Shown here piece after piece: positions 1 through 7,909 of a stretch of 64,000 nucleotides of DNA. The notes beneath the pieces were generated by a model. It did not search any database, was not told the DNA's origin, and saw only the letters and a program-made list of their open reading frames with translations. The stretch comes from Pegethrix bostrychoides GSE-TBD4-15B (GTDB lineage Bacteria > Cyanobacteriota > Cyanobacteriia > Elainellales > Elainellaceae). Positions within the stretch are counted from its first letter, which is position 1. Each line of letters begins with the position of its first letter. The position numbers and the translations under genes are program-made. The stretch is taken from the NCBI GenBank assembly GCA_019359155.1, contig JAHHHV010000070.1, positions 1 through 64,000 on the forward strand, in the 5' to 3' direction.

Positions 1-3
1 ATA

Positions 4-42
4 CAGCGGATTCCAGGTTTATAGGGGACAATAACAGCAGTG
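4..42 (+). repeat. IS630 terminal inverted repeat, left
   Basis: Begins CAGCGGATT. Shares the blocks CAGCGGATT, GGACAATA and GCAGTG, in the same order and near-identical spacing, with the reverse complement of 982-1019. Confidence 0.85.
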
Positions 43-965
43 AGCAAACCAGTTCCGTAAATGGTTGGGATCGATTAAATCCAGCGCTGTTGCAATCAAC
101 GTATCTACCCTTTGCGAGGTTGTTGGCGAGAACTGCCTCAAGAATGCCTTCAACTGCGACCACCAATGCTCTATGGGGTTGAACTCCGGAGAGTAAGCAG
201 ACATGTACAACACCTTCGCCCCAACTGCCTCAATCAGCGGCGCAATCGCTGCGACTTTGTGGGCAGGCAGATTGTCCATCACCACCACAGCACCTGGCCA
301 GAGTTGAGGTACCAGAAACTTTGAGACATAGACCTCAAAGCCAGCAGCATCCATCGAACCATCCATCGTCATCACAGCCAGCACCTTTGAAACTGTTATC
401 GCACCTATGACGCTGACTTTGGAGCCCCGGTAAAAGGGCTTGAAGTCGTAAGCACGGACTCCAGGCATAGCACGCGCATGAGTTCTCATCAGTCCCAGCA
501 GAACGCCCATCTCGTCGATAAAGACCAAGTCTTCAAGCTCTACCTGCTTCACTTGAGTCCAATACTCTTGTCGCAAAAGCTGGACTCGTTCGCTTTGGGC
601 TTGGCTGGCGCGGAGCGTTTTTTTTTGCGGGGTAAGTTTAGCCGCTGGAATGTTCGACACATAGTGCTTTGGCTGACCCATAGACCAGTTTCATCGAAGA
701 GTAGCTCACAGTATTCGGCCAGGGTGGCATCAGCTTGTTTTTCGATGATTGCCATGAGTTGGTCTTGGTATTGCATCAGAGTGCTGACCATCGCACCGCC
801 TTGCTGGCGAGGGGCTAGATGGCCTTCTGTGCGTTTTTGAATAATCAATCTCTCAACGGAGTTTTTACTCACACTGAAGCGTTGAGCTATTTTTCTGATA
901 GAGCTATCGCCCTGCTCGACGGCGTTGATAATCCTCTGTCGCAAATCCATGGAGAGTGGCTTCAT
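19..965 (-). CDS. IS630 family transposase, made by -1 frameshifting
   Basis: DDE transposase for the surrounding element. The upstream frame (965 down to 549) starts MKPLSMDLRQRI and holds the helix-turn-helix DNA-binding part (residues about 15-45). The downstream frame (681 down to 19) holds the catalytic core with the three acidic motifs VFIDEMG, VVMDNLPAHK and PEFNPIEHWW. The two frames overlap at a run of nine A on the coding strand (618-626). A one-base backward slip there joins LNLPRKKK to TLRASQAQ and gives a continuous protein of normal IS630 length (about 310 residues). Slippery A-runs at this place are known in IS630 elements, so this looks like programmed frameshifting rather than decay. 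All catalytic residues are present, so the element may be active. Confidence 0.85.
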
Positions 966-981
966 TTGTGACCTACTTTTG

Positions 982-1019
982 CACTGCTCTATTGTCCTCT
1001 ATCTAACTGCAATCCGCTG
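982..1019 (-). repeat. IS630 terminal inverted repeat, right
   Basis: The reverse complement begins CAGCGGATTGCAG and ends GAGCAGTG, mirroring the left end at 4-42 with scattered mismatches. The adjacent TA (1020-1021) is the presumed target duplication. Confidence 0.85.
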
Positions 1020-1284
1020 TATCATGTCTAGGGAGTTCAATGAACTGCTGCCGGAGTCGCTTGGCCATCAGGCGCAGATTTGGATAGTTGGCACAAGAGA
1101 GCAGGTCAACCACATCATCAGCGAAATGTACGTTAAGGAGATGATTACTGATCGAGGGCAATTCTCGCTGTTGGTTCCTGCACCCTTTGCTCAGGGCAAA
1201 TTCATGAGCGTCCTGCTCAGATAGAAAACGCCAGCCATCTCCTGCTCCAGTCTTCAGCCTCATCTTCAGATTGGGGCAGGACAC
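1003..1284 (-). pseudogene. Unrecognised ORF probably truncated by the IS
   Basis: A 93-codon frame that starts at 1284 and runs into the right end of the IS, so its last four or so codons come from the element. I do not recognise the product; the segment GDGWRFLSEQDAHEFAL looks protein-like but matches no family I know. The simplest reading is a small chromosomal gene whose 3' end was cut off by the IS. A chance open frame is equally possible. Confidence 0.25.
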
Positions 1285-1584
1285 AAACCATATCCACAGC
1301 CAGCCCTACCCGGCAGCACCAAACTCAGAAACTCAGAGAGTGGCATTGAGTGAGGTACATTGATAGGCAAGTGATGGGAAGTCAATGCCAGTCGAACAGC
1401 TGCACGACTGGCAGGCTGTCCAGCATCAGGAAATTCTGCTCCAGCACTTCCTGATGCTGCAAGCCCCACAGCGCCTCAGACTGCTGATTCCAGATCTGGA
1501 CAGATCGCTGTTCACCACAACAACTCCGCCCTTCAGGCTGATTAAAATCGACTCCAGAAAAGAATCCGACTGGTACGGTTCCAA
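1285..1584. other. Intergenic region with two strong hairpins
   Basis: No convincing gene. Two adjacent perfect inverted repeats stand out. The first is 7 bp (CCAGTCG, 1388-1394, with CGACTGG, 1405-1411), and its 10-nt loop contains CAGCTG. The second is 12 bp (CAGCATCAGGAA, 1421-1432, with TTCCTGATGCTG, 1448-1459) around a 15-nt loop. Neither is followed by a T-run on either strand, so they are not obvious terminators. They could be remnants of a repeat element or a structured RNA. Confidence 0.5.
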
Positions 1585-2613
1585 CTATTTCTGGTTCAAC
1601 TGCTTTTGAACTTGCCGCAGGCTTTGGTACATCTCCGGTAGGCGGTTGAAGACGGCGGTAGCTTTCACAAACAGCCGATGCGGAATCGCCGGAACGCCTG
1701 TGACGATTGTACCTGCCGCCACATCGCTATGTACGCCCGCCTTAGCCGAAGCAATCGACCCATCGCCCATTTTGACGTGATCGACGATGCCCGCCTGCCC
1801 TGCCAAAATCACCCGATTGCCCAGATGCACCGCGCCCGACAGTCCGGCCTGCCCCGCCATGACGCAATGCTCGCCTACCTGACAGCCGTGGCCAATATGC
1901 ACTAAGTTGTCGATTTTTGTGCCTCGCCCGATGCGGGTATCGCCCAGTGCCGGACGGTCAATCGTCGAGTTGCAGCCCACCTCAACCTCGGCTTCCAGGA
2001 TCACGTAGCCCGACTGCGGCATCTTCAGCCAGCCTTCCGGGACGGGCACAAAGCCAAAGCCCTCCGCGCCAATCACCGCGCCGCTGTGGATCACGCAGTC
2101 TGCGCCAATCTGGGTTCGTTCGTGAATTGTGCAGTTGGCATGCAGGATGCTGCGATTGCCAATCTGCGCTTCCGGATAAACCACCGCGTTGGCGTAAATG
2201 CAGACCTGATCGCCGAGCCGGACGTTGGCCTCAATCACGACATGCGCCCCAATCGTCAGGTCTTTGCCAAGCTTTGCCGTCGGATCAATCACCGCCGTCG
2301 GGTGGATGCCGGGTGCGGGGCGAGCAGGCTGGTAGAACAGGGCAATGGCTTGGGCAAAAACTCGACGCGGCTGAGCGTCCGCTATCCAGGCCAATCCGGC
2401 GGCAGTCGCAGCAGCTTGCAGGTCAGCATCTGGCGGTAGAATCAGAGCGCTAGCGGTGGTGCTGGCAATGCGTGCCGCAAATTTCTGGCCTTCGATGTAG
2501 CTGAGGGTTTGCGGCTGGGTCGCTTCGATCGGCGTGACGGCAATGATTTCTGGATCAGAGCCGCGCTCAACCTGAGTTGCGCCGAGCTGCTGGACGAGTT
2601 CGCTAAATTTCAT
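1585..2613 (-). CDS. lpxD: UDP-3-O-acylglucosamine N-acyltransferase LpxD (paralogue 1)
   Basis: Third enzyme of lipid A synthesis: transfers a 3-hydroxyacyl chain from acyl-carrier protein to the 2-amino group of UDP-3-O-acylglucosamine, in the cytosol. At 342 residues it matches the usual LpxD length. The N-terminal uridine-binding domain (residues about 1-95) is followed by a left-handed beta-helix of hexapeptide repeats (about 100-310) and a C-terminal helix. The catalytic-base histidine sits in LVHIGHGC and the second conserved active-site histidine in GIVDHVKMG, exactly 37 residues later, as in the E. coli enzyme (His239/His276). It lies 15 bp downstream of a second lpxD and is probably co-transcribed with it. 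Its start codon falls inside a 13-bp triple repeat. This copy looks fully competent. Confidence 0.93.
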   Translation of the reverse strand: MKFSELVQQLGATQVERGSDPEIIAVTPIEATQPQTLSYIEGQKFAARIASTTASALILPPDADLQAAATAAGLAWIADAQPRRVFAQAIALFYQPARPAPGIHPTAVIDPTAKLGKDLTIGAHVVIEANVRLGDQVCIYANAVVYPEAQIGNRSILHANCTIHERTQIGADCVIHSGAVIGAEGFGFVPVPEGWLKMPQSGYVILEAEVEVGCNSTIDRPALGDTRIGRGTKIDNLVHIGHGCQVGEHCVMAGQAGLSGAVHLGNRVILAGQAGIVDHVKMGDGSIASAKAGVHSDVAAGTIVTGVPAIPHRLFVKATAVFNRLPEMYQSLRQVQKQLNQK

Positions 2614-2640
2614 GGCTAGATTTCATGGCTAGATTTCATG
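2602..2640. repeat. 13-bp tandem repeat x3 at the lpxD-lpxD junction
   Basis: Units GCTAAATTTCATG, GCTAGATTTCATG, GCTAGATTTCATG, plus a partial fourth copy. Read on the minus strand, each unit carries a copy of the ATGAAATTTAGC start context. The stop codon of the upstream lpxD (2629-2631) and the start of the downstream one (2611-2613) both lie within the array. Confidence 0.9.
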
Positions 2641-3741
2641 GTTAGTTTCTGGCTGAGCCGCTGCTTCGAGGGCTTGAATCTGCTGCTGAAGTTCGGCCAT
2701 TTGCTGCTGCATCTGACGTAACGACTGGTGCAGCTCCGGCAGACGGTTGTAGAGGGCAGAAGCCTTGAGAAAGGTGCGGTAGGGGCTGGCCGGATTGCCC
2801 ATCATGATGCTGCCAGGGGCAATTTTGCCATGCAGACCTGCTTTGGCGCCCGCCTGCACCCGCTCGCCAATCTCAGTTTGGTTCGCCACGCCTGTCTGTC
2901 CGCCCAAAATCACCCAGCCACCAGCCTTAGCGCCGCCCGCCATCCCGACCTGCGCCGCCAAAATGCAGTTAGGGCTAATCTGGCAGTTATGTCCCACATG
3001 CACCAGGTTATCGAGCTTAGAGCCAGCGCCGATCCGAGTCTCGCCCACTGCCGGACGATCCACCGTGGCGTTGCAGCCTACCTCGACCCGATCTTCCAGC
3101 ACCGCTCTACCCGACTGCTCCAGCTTCACCCAGCTCTCGGCAGCAGGCACAAAGCCAAAGCCCTCTGCGCCAATCACTGCGCCGCTGTGGATCACGCAGT
3201 CTGCGCCAATCTGCGTCCGCTCATGGATCACCGCGCCCGAATGCAGCAGCGTTCGCTCGCCAATGCTCACATCAGGATAGATCACCACCTGCGGATGCAG
3301 ACAGACCCGCTCGCCCAGCGTCACGTTAGCCTGAATCACGCAGTATGCACCAATCGAGACATCACTGCCCAGCGTCGCGGTCGGGTGAATAATCGCAGTG
3401 GGGTGAACGCCGGGTGCGGGCTGAAACGGCTGATAGAACTGACGCACCGCTTTGGCAAACAGCAGCTTCGGGGTGGGCGAGCTGATCCAGGCAATCTGGC
3501 GCTGGCTGGCCTGATTTTGCAGCTTGGCATCCACCGGCAAAATCACGGCGCTGGCTGCGGTAGTCTGGATCTGGCTGGCAAACCTGCCGCCTTCAATGTA
3601 GCTAAGCGTCCCAGATGCCGCCTCTTCAATCGCGGATAACCCCAGCAGCTCCGGATCGCAGCTCGGATGCTCCAGCAGGCTGTGCTGCTCCTGAATTTCT
3701 ACCTCAAGCTCTAACTGTTGCAGCAATTCACTAAACTTCAT
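2629..3741 (-). CDS. lpxD: LpxD paralogue 2, lacking one active-site histidine
   Basis: 370 residues from ATG at 3741 (MKFSELLQ, aligned with the start of the downstream paralogue; an in-frame ATG at 3762 would add seven unconserved residues). It has the LpxD N-terminal domain, hexapeptide beta-helix and a C-terminal helix with a Gln-rich coiled extension (QMQQQMAELQQQ). The catalytic-base histidine is kept (LVHVGHNC). At the position 37 residues downstream, where LpxD enzymes and paralogue 1 carry histidine, this protein has glutamine (GVANQTEIG). It may have altered activity, a different acyl donor, or act as a partner in mixed trimers; this is inference. First gene of an lpxD-lpxD unit. 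Confidence 0.87.
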   Translation of the reverse strand: MKFSELLQQLELEVEIQEQHSLLEHPSCDPELLGLSAIEEAASGTLSYIEGGRFASQIQTTAASAVILPVDAKLQNQASQRQIAWISSPTPKLLFAKAVRQFYQPFQPAPGVHPTAIIHPTATLGSDVSIGAYCVIQANVTLGERVCLHPQVVIYPDVSIGERTLLHSGAVIHERTQIGADCVIHSGAVIGAEGFGFVPAAESWVKLEQSGRAVLEDRVEVGCNATVDRPAVGETRIGAGSKLDNLVHVGHNCQISPNCILAAQVGMAGGAKAGGWVILGGQTGVANQTEIGERVQAGAKAGLHGKIAPGSIMMGNPASPYRTFLKASALYNRLPELHQSLRQMQQQMAELQQQIQALEAAAQPETNHEI

Positions 3742-3792
3742 GATCCCAGGCTCAGAAATCAAGCTGATTGTAGGGCGGAATGGGGCGTTTGA

Positions 3793-4263
3793 TCAAAAAC
3801 AGCGACCATCTTTGTGCGTTAAAGCCCATTTACCATTCGGCAATTGTGTTGCTTTGAGATCATCATTTGGGTATCTAACCTGATCTCCTTCAGTCCGATC
3901 GCCAATCTCAAGATAGGTCACATTTTGCTCAGATTGATTAATTAGTTGATGGGCAATACCTGTGCCTGCTTTGAATCCGTAGCAATCACCGGGATGTAGA
4001 ATGAATTCTTCTTCATCCAATCTCAGCGTCGGGCTACCTTCCAGTACCAAGATAAATTCTTCTTGCTTTGAGTGGCTGTGAGCAAGAGCAGAAACTGCGC
4101 CAGGTAAAAGATGGGTTAGATTAACTCCAAAATGCGTCAGCCCAAAATACTCGCCCAGCTTGCGCTTTTGTCGTCCCTTGACAAGGGCAGCATAAGGCTC
4201 TGGATAAATCGTCTGACCGAACGATGCTGAGATCAGTTTAGATGCAGTTGGGGATTGCTTCAC
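3793..4263 (-). CDS. Cupin-domain protein
   Basis: 156 residues with a single cupin barrel in the middle. Metal-ligand motif 1 is visible as HSHSKQEEF (HxH followed by an acidic residue) and motif 2 as GIAHQ. The family binds a metal and covers enzymes and small-molecule binding proteins; the substrate here is unknown. It starts at GTG (4263) and overlaps the stop of the preceding NTF2-like gene as GTGA, so the two are translationally coupled. The unit is divergent from a MarR regulator, which probably controls it. Confidence 0.8.
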   Translation of the reverse strand: MKQSPTASKLISASFGQTIYPEPYAALVKGRQKRKLGEYFGLTHFGVNLTHLLPGAVSALAHSHSKQEEFILVLEGSPTLRLDEEEFILHPGDCYGFKAGTGIAHQLINQSEQNVTYLEIGDRTEGDQVRYPNDDLKATQLPNGKWALTHKDGRCF

Positions 4264-4646
4264 AACCCATCCTCCCTTGTGATGCTAATGGCGTAACAAG
4301 CAGCAGCTTTCTTTACCTTTCCACTGCCATCAAACCATAGCACTTCAGCTACCATGCCCCGATGACCTCGGTAATAGAGCGTGAGGCTATCTACACCCGT
4401 TAGCACCTCTTTGAGCTCAAAATGAAGGTCAGGGATTTGCGCTAGTCCCTTCTTCCAGTAAACTCTCACATCCGCCTTGCCATGTAGAATGCCACTAGAT
4501 TCTCCAGCAATAGAGGGGATTAAAGGGGAAGCCAACTCGAAGTCATCTGCGTAGTGTTTCAGAACAGCATCAACATCATGTTGATTCCAGCCCTCGATCC
4601 AACTGCGGGCAAAACTTAATGCAAAATCTGCGTTGAGGATCGGCAT
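4260..4646 (-). CDS. NTF2/SnoaL-like small protein
   Basis: 128 residues with the cone-shaped NTF2/SnoaL pattern: N-terminal helix with FARSWIEGWNQHDVDAVLKHY, then a beta-rich half containing LHGKADVRVYWKKGL and LHFELKEVL. Members include polyketide cyclases, dehydratases and many binding proteins, so no reaction can be assigned. First gene of a two-gene unit with the cupin gene. Its promoter must lie in the 66-bp space shared with the divergent MarR gene. Confidence 0.75.
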   Translation of the reverse strand: MPILNADFALSFARSWIEGWNQHDVDAVLKHYADDFELASPLIPSIAGESSGILHGKADVRVYWKKGLAQIPDLHFELKEVLTGVDSLTLYYRGHRGMVAEVLWFDGSGKVKKAAACYAISITREDGL

Positions 4647-4658
4647 GACGACAAGATT

Positions 4659-4724
4659 AGGTCATATAGATTGACATATTCAAATTAACCGGACATCAGT
4701 TAATGTGTCAATATGACTGACCTA
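4659..4724. promoter_or_regulatory. Probable MarR operator (nested inverted repeats)
   Basis: The divergent promoter region contains three nested inverted repeats with a common centre: AGGTCA (4659-4664) with TGACCT (from 4719), TTGACATATT (4671-4680) with AATGTGTCAA (4702-4711, one mismatch), and ATTAAC (4684-4689) with GTTAAT (4699-4704). Such symmetry is typical of sites for dimeric MarR proteins. The right arm covers the MarR start codon, so autorepression is likely. Confidence 0.6.
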
Positions 4725-5171
4725 AGTAGTTTGCCAAGCGAGCGGGAAAGAGAACTTAATGAGGCTCTAGAAGCGCTGCACTTTGCTTTTCGCGCAGTTG
4801 TTGCAAAGCCAGATGCCATACTTGCCGAGCGTGGACTCTCGCGTGTCCATCACCGAATTCTGTATTTTATTGGTCGCAAGCCAGGATTAAGCGTCAACGA
4901 GTTACTGGCCACTCTCGGAGTCAGCAAACAGTCTTTGAATAGTCCATTACGGCAGCTGACGGAATTAGAGCTAGTCGAATCTAATTTTGACACCACTGAT
5001 CGCCGAATCAAACGCCTCGTTCTTACACCATCAGGCTTACGTTTAGAGCGTCAGCTATCCGGGGATCAACGACAACGGTTTGCGCGGGTGTTTGAAGCTG
5101 TCGGACTAGAAGGGGAGACTGCATGGCGTCAGGTTATGCATCTACTGGCAGAAGATACATTCACCGGGTAA
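4713..5171 (+). CDS. MarR-family transcriptional regulator
   Basis: 152 residues with a central winged helix-turn-helix: RVHHRILYFIGRKPGLSVNELLATL (helices 2-3), then GVSKQSLNSPLRQL as the recognition helix and the wing TDRRIKRLVLTPSG. Terminal helices form the dimer interface. MarR proteins usually repress a divergent operon and release DNA on binding a small molecule or after oxidation. The neighbouring NTF2-cupin unit is the likely target. No cysteine is obvious, which argues against a thiol-based switch. Confidence 0.88.
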   Translation: MTDLSSLPSERERELNEALEALHFAFRAVVAKPDAILAERGLSRVHHRILYFIGRKPGLSVNELLATLGVSKQSLNSPLRQLTELELVESNFDTTDRRIKRLVLTPSGLRLERQLSGDQRQRFARVFEAVGLEGETAWRQVMHLLAEDTFTG

Positions 5172-5186
5172 CAAACCGGGTAACAA
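5163..5186. repeat. 12-bp tandem duplication across the marR stop codon
   Basis: ACCGGGTAACAA occurs twice in direct tandem. The first copy supplies the stop codon TAA (5169-5171); the second repeats it in frame four codons later. Confidence 0.9.
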
Positions 5187-5929
5187 ACTATCGCTTTTTT
5201 AATCAACTTTCATACAGGCTGCGGGTCGCTTGACGCGCTGAGATGATCCAAATTCTAACAAAGCCATCTCACAAGAAAGAGACCCAGAAAGCTCTGCGTC
5301 TCAAACATCACTGTGATGATCTGACTAGCCGAAGCTAGCCATTTTGCATATATAAGACTAGCGCTACTTTAATCTTTTGGCACAAATTTTTTGGAGTACG
5401 GATTCGTGACCACCAGCTCAAATTCCCATCCCGGCTCCTGCTCAATCAGCGTCGTCATCCGGCGCAGATCTTTCAGAGATGGTGTCGCTGTCGGGCACAG
5501 TGTCTTCGTAGCCCGGTACGGCATCATGGTGACGATCACGCGCACCGAATCGCCCACTGGCTGGCCTGGGTTCCAGGCGGTTTCGGCAGCGGCTCAGACT
5601 TCGAGCTTCCAGTCTTGTAGCAGAAATAGCCTATCGGAAATCAGTCAGAAATGAGTTGGTCAGAAGTACAGCTGAACGATGAATCGAGGACGCAAGACTG
5701 ATGGCCGACTCAGTGGACATTCAGTGGCCATGTTGCTCAACATTATACTTAAGAGTAGCTCTGTTCTACTGAACTGTGCAAAAGGGCTGGCTTGAAGCAA
5801 ATCAAGCCCTGCAAAACGAGCCTAGCATCAGCGGCGATCCTGCGCTCGCCAGGTTCCGACCCATCACTGCCTCAATGATGACATTTACTTTGTTCACCGC
5901 AAAATCTAACTGAACTTGAGGAAAAGCCC
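5187..5929. other. Long spacer with only a degraded ORF
   Basis: About 740 bases between the MarR gene and the next clear gene. Apart from the possible gene remnant at 5369-5557 I see no gene, RNA or clear terminator. The last 150 bases should hold the promoter of the gene at 5930, but no convincing -35/-10 pair was found. Confidence 0.4.
5369..5557 (-). pseudogene. Probable remnant of an AHJR-like endonuclease-fold gene
   Basis: The last 35 codons read LKDLRRMTTLIEQEPGWEFE, then LVVTNPYS. This resembles the C-terminal end of the small cyanobacterial 'REase_AHJR-like' proteins of the restriction-endonuclease fold, where a helix is followed by a GWRFELVVTNP-type strand. The upstream catalytic part expected in that family is absent: the frame upstream of the ATG is interrupted by a stop and has no recognisable sequence. 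I read it as the 3' remnant of a decayed gene. The family link is from memory and moderate. Confidence 0.35.
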
Positions 5930-6238
5930 ATGGCATCTGCTGCAAAATCAATTGGTCAGCGGCTTGAACAATACAGCCTGAAGCGTCCGCAGGAAGTGCT
6001 GCTGATCAGTGCCCAAATTGCGGGTGAGGCTGACCAAATTACGGTATTTAAAGGCTTTTCTAGCTCGCTGGTGCGCCCTACAGCGTTTGACCCTGACGTG
6101 CCGATGCTGCCCGAAACCGCAGAGATCCTGGCCATCGATCGCTTGCAGGCTCCCTACAATCCCGATGCACCTCTCTATATTCAGCAGGGGCTGACGCGAG
6201 ACGAAATGCTGAATCTGCTTGATCAGTCCGGAGTTTGA
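5930..6238 (+). CDS. Conserved cyanobacterial/plastid protein (DUF7734-like)
   Basis: 102 residues, acidic, with no signal peptide or membrane segment. Conserved-looking features are RPQEVLLISAQIAGEADQ, the turn LVRPTAFDPDVPMLP, and an acidic C-terminal helix. It matches my memory of a small family shared by cyanobacteria and chloroplasts (now DUF7734) whose function is unknown. It stands alone, 136 bp upstream of glmM on the same strand. Confidence 0.7.
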   Translation: MASAAKSIGQRLEQYSLKRPQEVLLISAQIAGEADQITVFKGFSSSLVRPTAFDPDVPMLPETAEILAIDRLQAPYNPDAPLYIQQGLTRDEMLNLLDQSGV

Positions 6239-6374
6239 ACCGGATTTCTAGCTCAAGTTTTGCAAATGTATCCAAACGCAGTTGCCAAAATTGGAGGCCA
6301 CTAGTTAAATGTACCTAATGCGGAGAACTGTGCTATCCTCCGCTGTGAGTGTGGTGTTTGGAGTGAAAGACAAT

Positions 6375-7817
6375 ATGGTTCTATCTTCTGATGCTTCGAG
6401 TCGGATGGCTCAGGGTTTGGGTTCGAGCTGGGGAACGCTTGAGCTGCCTGCCTCTAAGCTATTTGGCACAGACGGCATTCGCGGTAAGGCGGGCGAGCTG
6501 CTGACGGCTCCTTTGGCTTTGCAGATTGGCTATTGGGCGGGACAGGTACTCAGTCGTCAAGCTCCCACCAGCAGCCCCACCATCATTTTGGGGCAAGACT
6601 CGCGCAACTCTAGCCATATGCTGGCTTCAGCGCTCTCAGCCGGATTGACCGCCGCCGGACTCGAAGTTTGGAATCTGGGACTCTGCCCCACACCCACCGT
6701 GGCTTTTTTAACGCACAGCACCGACGCTGTCGGTGGCGTAATGATTTCGGCTAGCCACAATCCGCCCGAAGACAACGGCATCAAGTTTTTTGGCGCAGCA
6801 GGCAACAAGCTGGCGAGCACAGTCCAAGCCGAAATCGAGGCCGGAATTCGCGGGCATCTGAACGATCAATCGGCTGAAACTCCCGCCAGAAGCTGGGGGC
6901 AGCACTACTGTCGCCCTGAACTGGTGCAGCTCTACGCCGAGTCGCTCTATCAGCCGCTCCTGCCCAACGTCAGCCTAGATGGCCTGAAGGTGGTGCTGGA
7001 TCTGGCTTGGGGGGCGGCGGCTCAGGTTGCTCCGGGCGTATTTGAGCAGATGGGAGCTGAGGTGATCTGTCTGCATGACTATGCCGATGGCGACCGGATC
7101 AACGTCAACTGTGGTTCGACGCATCTAGAGCCGCTGAAGGCCGCAGTCCGTAACCACGCAGCCGATTTGGGCTTTGCCTTTGATGGCGATGCCGACCGGG
7201 TAATGGCAATCGACGCGCAGGGGCGAGTGGTAGATGGCGACTATATTCTCTATCTCTGGGGGCAGGCATTGCGCCAAACCGGCAAGCTGCCCGACAGCCT
7301 GATTGTCTCCACCGTCATGGCCAACCTCGGTTTTGAGCGGGCTTGGCAGCAGCTCGGCGGCTCGCTGATTCGCACGGCGGTAGGCGATCAGTATGTCCAT
7401 GCCGAGATGCAAAAGCAGGGAGCCAAGCTGGGCGGCGAGCAGTCGGGGCATATTCTCTGTCCGCACTATGGCGTTTCGGGAGATGGCCTGCTGACGGCTT
7501 TGCATCTGGCGACTCTGGTACAGCAGTCGGGCAGCTCGCTGGTGGAGCTGGTTGACCAGAGCTTTCAGACCTATCCGCAGATTCTTAAAAACGTGCGGGT
7601 CGAAGACCGGGAGCGGCGACTCAACTGGCAGCAGGATGATCCATTGCAGCAGGCCATCGCGCAGGCTGAGCAAGCAATGGGCAATCAGGGGCGGATTTTG
7701 GTGCGGGCATCTGGCACCGAACCCGTGATTCGCGTCATGGTGGAAGCCGCCAGCGACGAGTTGACTCAGCTCTGGACGGCGAAGCTGGTGGCCGCAGTGC
7801 AGGTTTACGCCAGCTAG
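6375..7817 (+). CDS. glmM: Phosphoglucosamine mutase GlmM
   Basis: Converts glucosamine-6-phosphate to glucosamine-1-phosphate, the precursor of UDP-GlcNAc for peptidoglycan and lipid A; cytosolic. 480 residues from ATG 6375, which is preceded by GAGTGAAAG and fits the family length; an upstream in-frame ATG (6309) would add 22 unconserved residues. All signature sites are present: N-terminal LFGTDGIRG, phosphoserine loop [12 protein letters not shown], magnesium loop FDGDADR, sugar-specificity loop GGEQSGH, and C-terminal phosphate-binding [10 protein letters not shown]. It feeds the same envelope pathways as the lpxD genes upstream. Confidence 0.95.
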   Translation: MVLSSDASSRMAQGLGSSWGTLELPASKLFGTDGIRGKAGELLTAPLALQIGYWAGQVLSRQAPTSSPTIILGQDSRNSSHMLASALSAGLTAAGLEVWNLGLCPTPTVAFLTHSTDAVGGVMISASHNPPEDNGIKFFGAAGNKLASTVQAEIEAGIRGHLNDQSAETPARSWGQHYCRPELVQLYAESLYQPLLPNVSLDGLKVVLDLAWGAAAQVAPGVFEQMGAEVICLHDYADGDRINVNCGSTHLEPLKAAVRNHAADLGFAFDGDADRVMAIDAQGRVVDGDYILYLWGQALRQTGKLPDSLIVSTVMANLGFERAWQQLGGSLIRTAVGDQYVHAEMQKQGAKLGGEQSGHILCPHYGVSGDGLLTALHLATLVQQSGSSLVELVDQSFQTYPQILKNVRVEDRERRLNWQQDDPLQQAIAQAEQAMGNQGRILVRASGTEPVIRVMVEAASDELTQLWTAKLVAAVQVYAS

Positions 7818-7909
7818 TTGCTAGAGATTGATTCAGGAGAACCGGGCGCGGATCGAGTACAATCATCCATCAGGCTTGCTTGTTCTAGAACTCCTCACAA
7901 TCTCCAAGT

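Larger units (their letters stand above)
4..1019 (-). mobile_element. IS630-family insertion sequence, apparently complete
   Basis: An element of about 1.0 kb bounded by imperfect terminal inverted repeats of about 38 bp (4-42 and 982-1019). It is flanked on both sides by the dinucleotide TA (2-3 and 1020-1021), which matches the TA target duplication known for IS630/Tc1-type elements. It encodes one transposase on the minus strand in two overlapping frames. The window begins three bases before the left end, so what it interrupted on that side cannot be seen. On the right it abuts an open frame that may have been truncated by the insertion. Confidence 0.88.

Noticed and set aside
19-965. Reading the two transposase frames as a decayed pseudogene.
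   Set aside because: The frames join exactly at an A9 slip site with all catalytic residues intact, as in other IS630 elements.
925-1224. Open frame of 99 codons crossing the IS right end.
   Set aside because: Antisense to the transposase start and across the insertion boundary; chance frame.
1385-1609. Open frame of 74 codons on the plus strand.
   Set aside because: Runs through the two hairpins, has no ribosome site, and no protein-like pattern.
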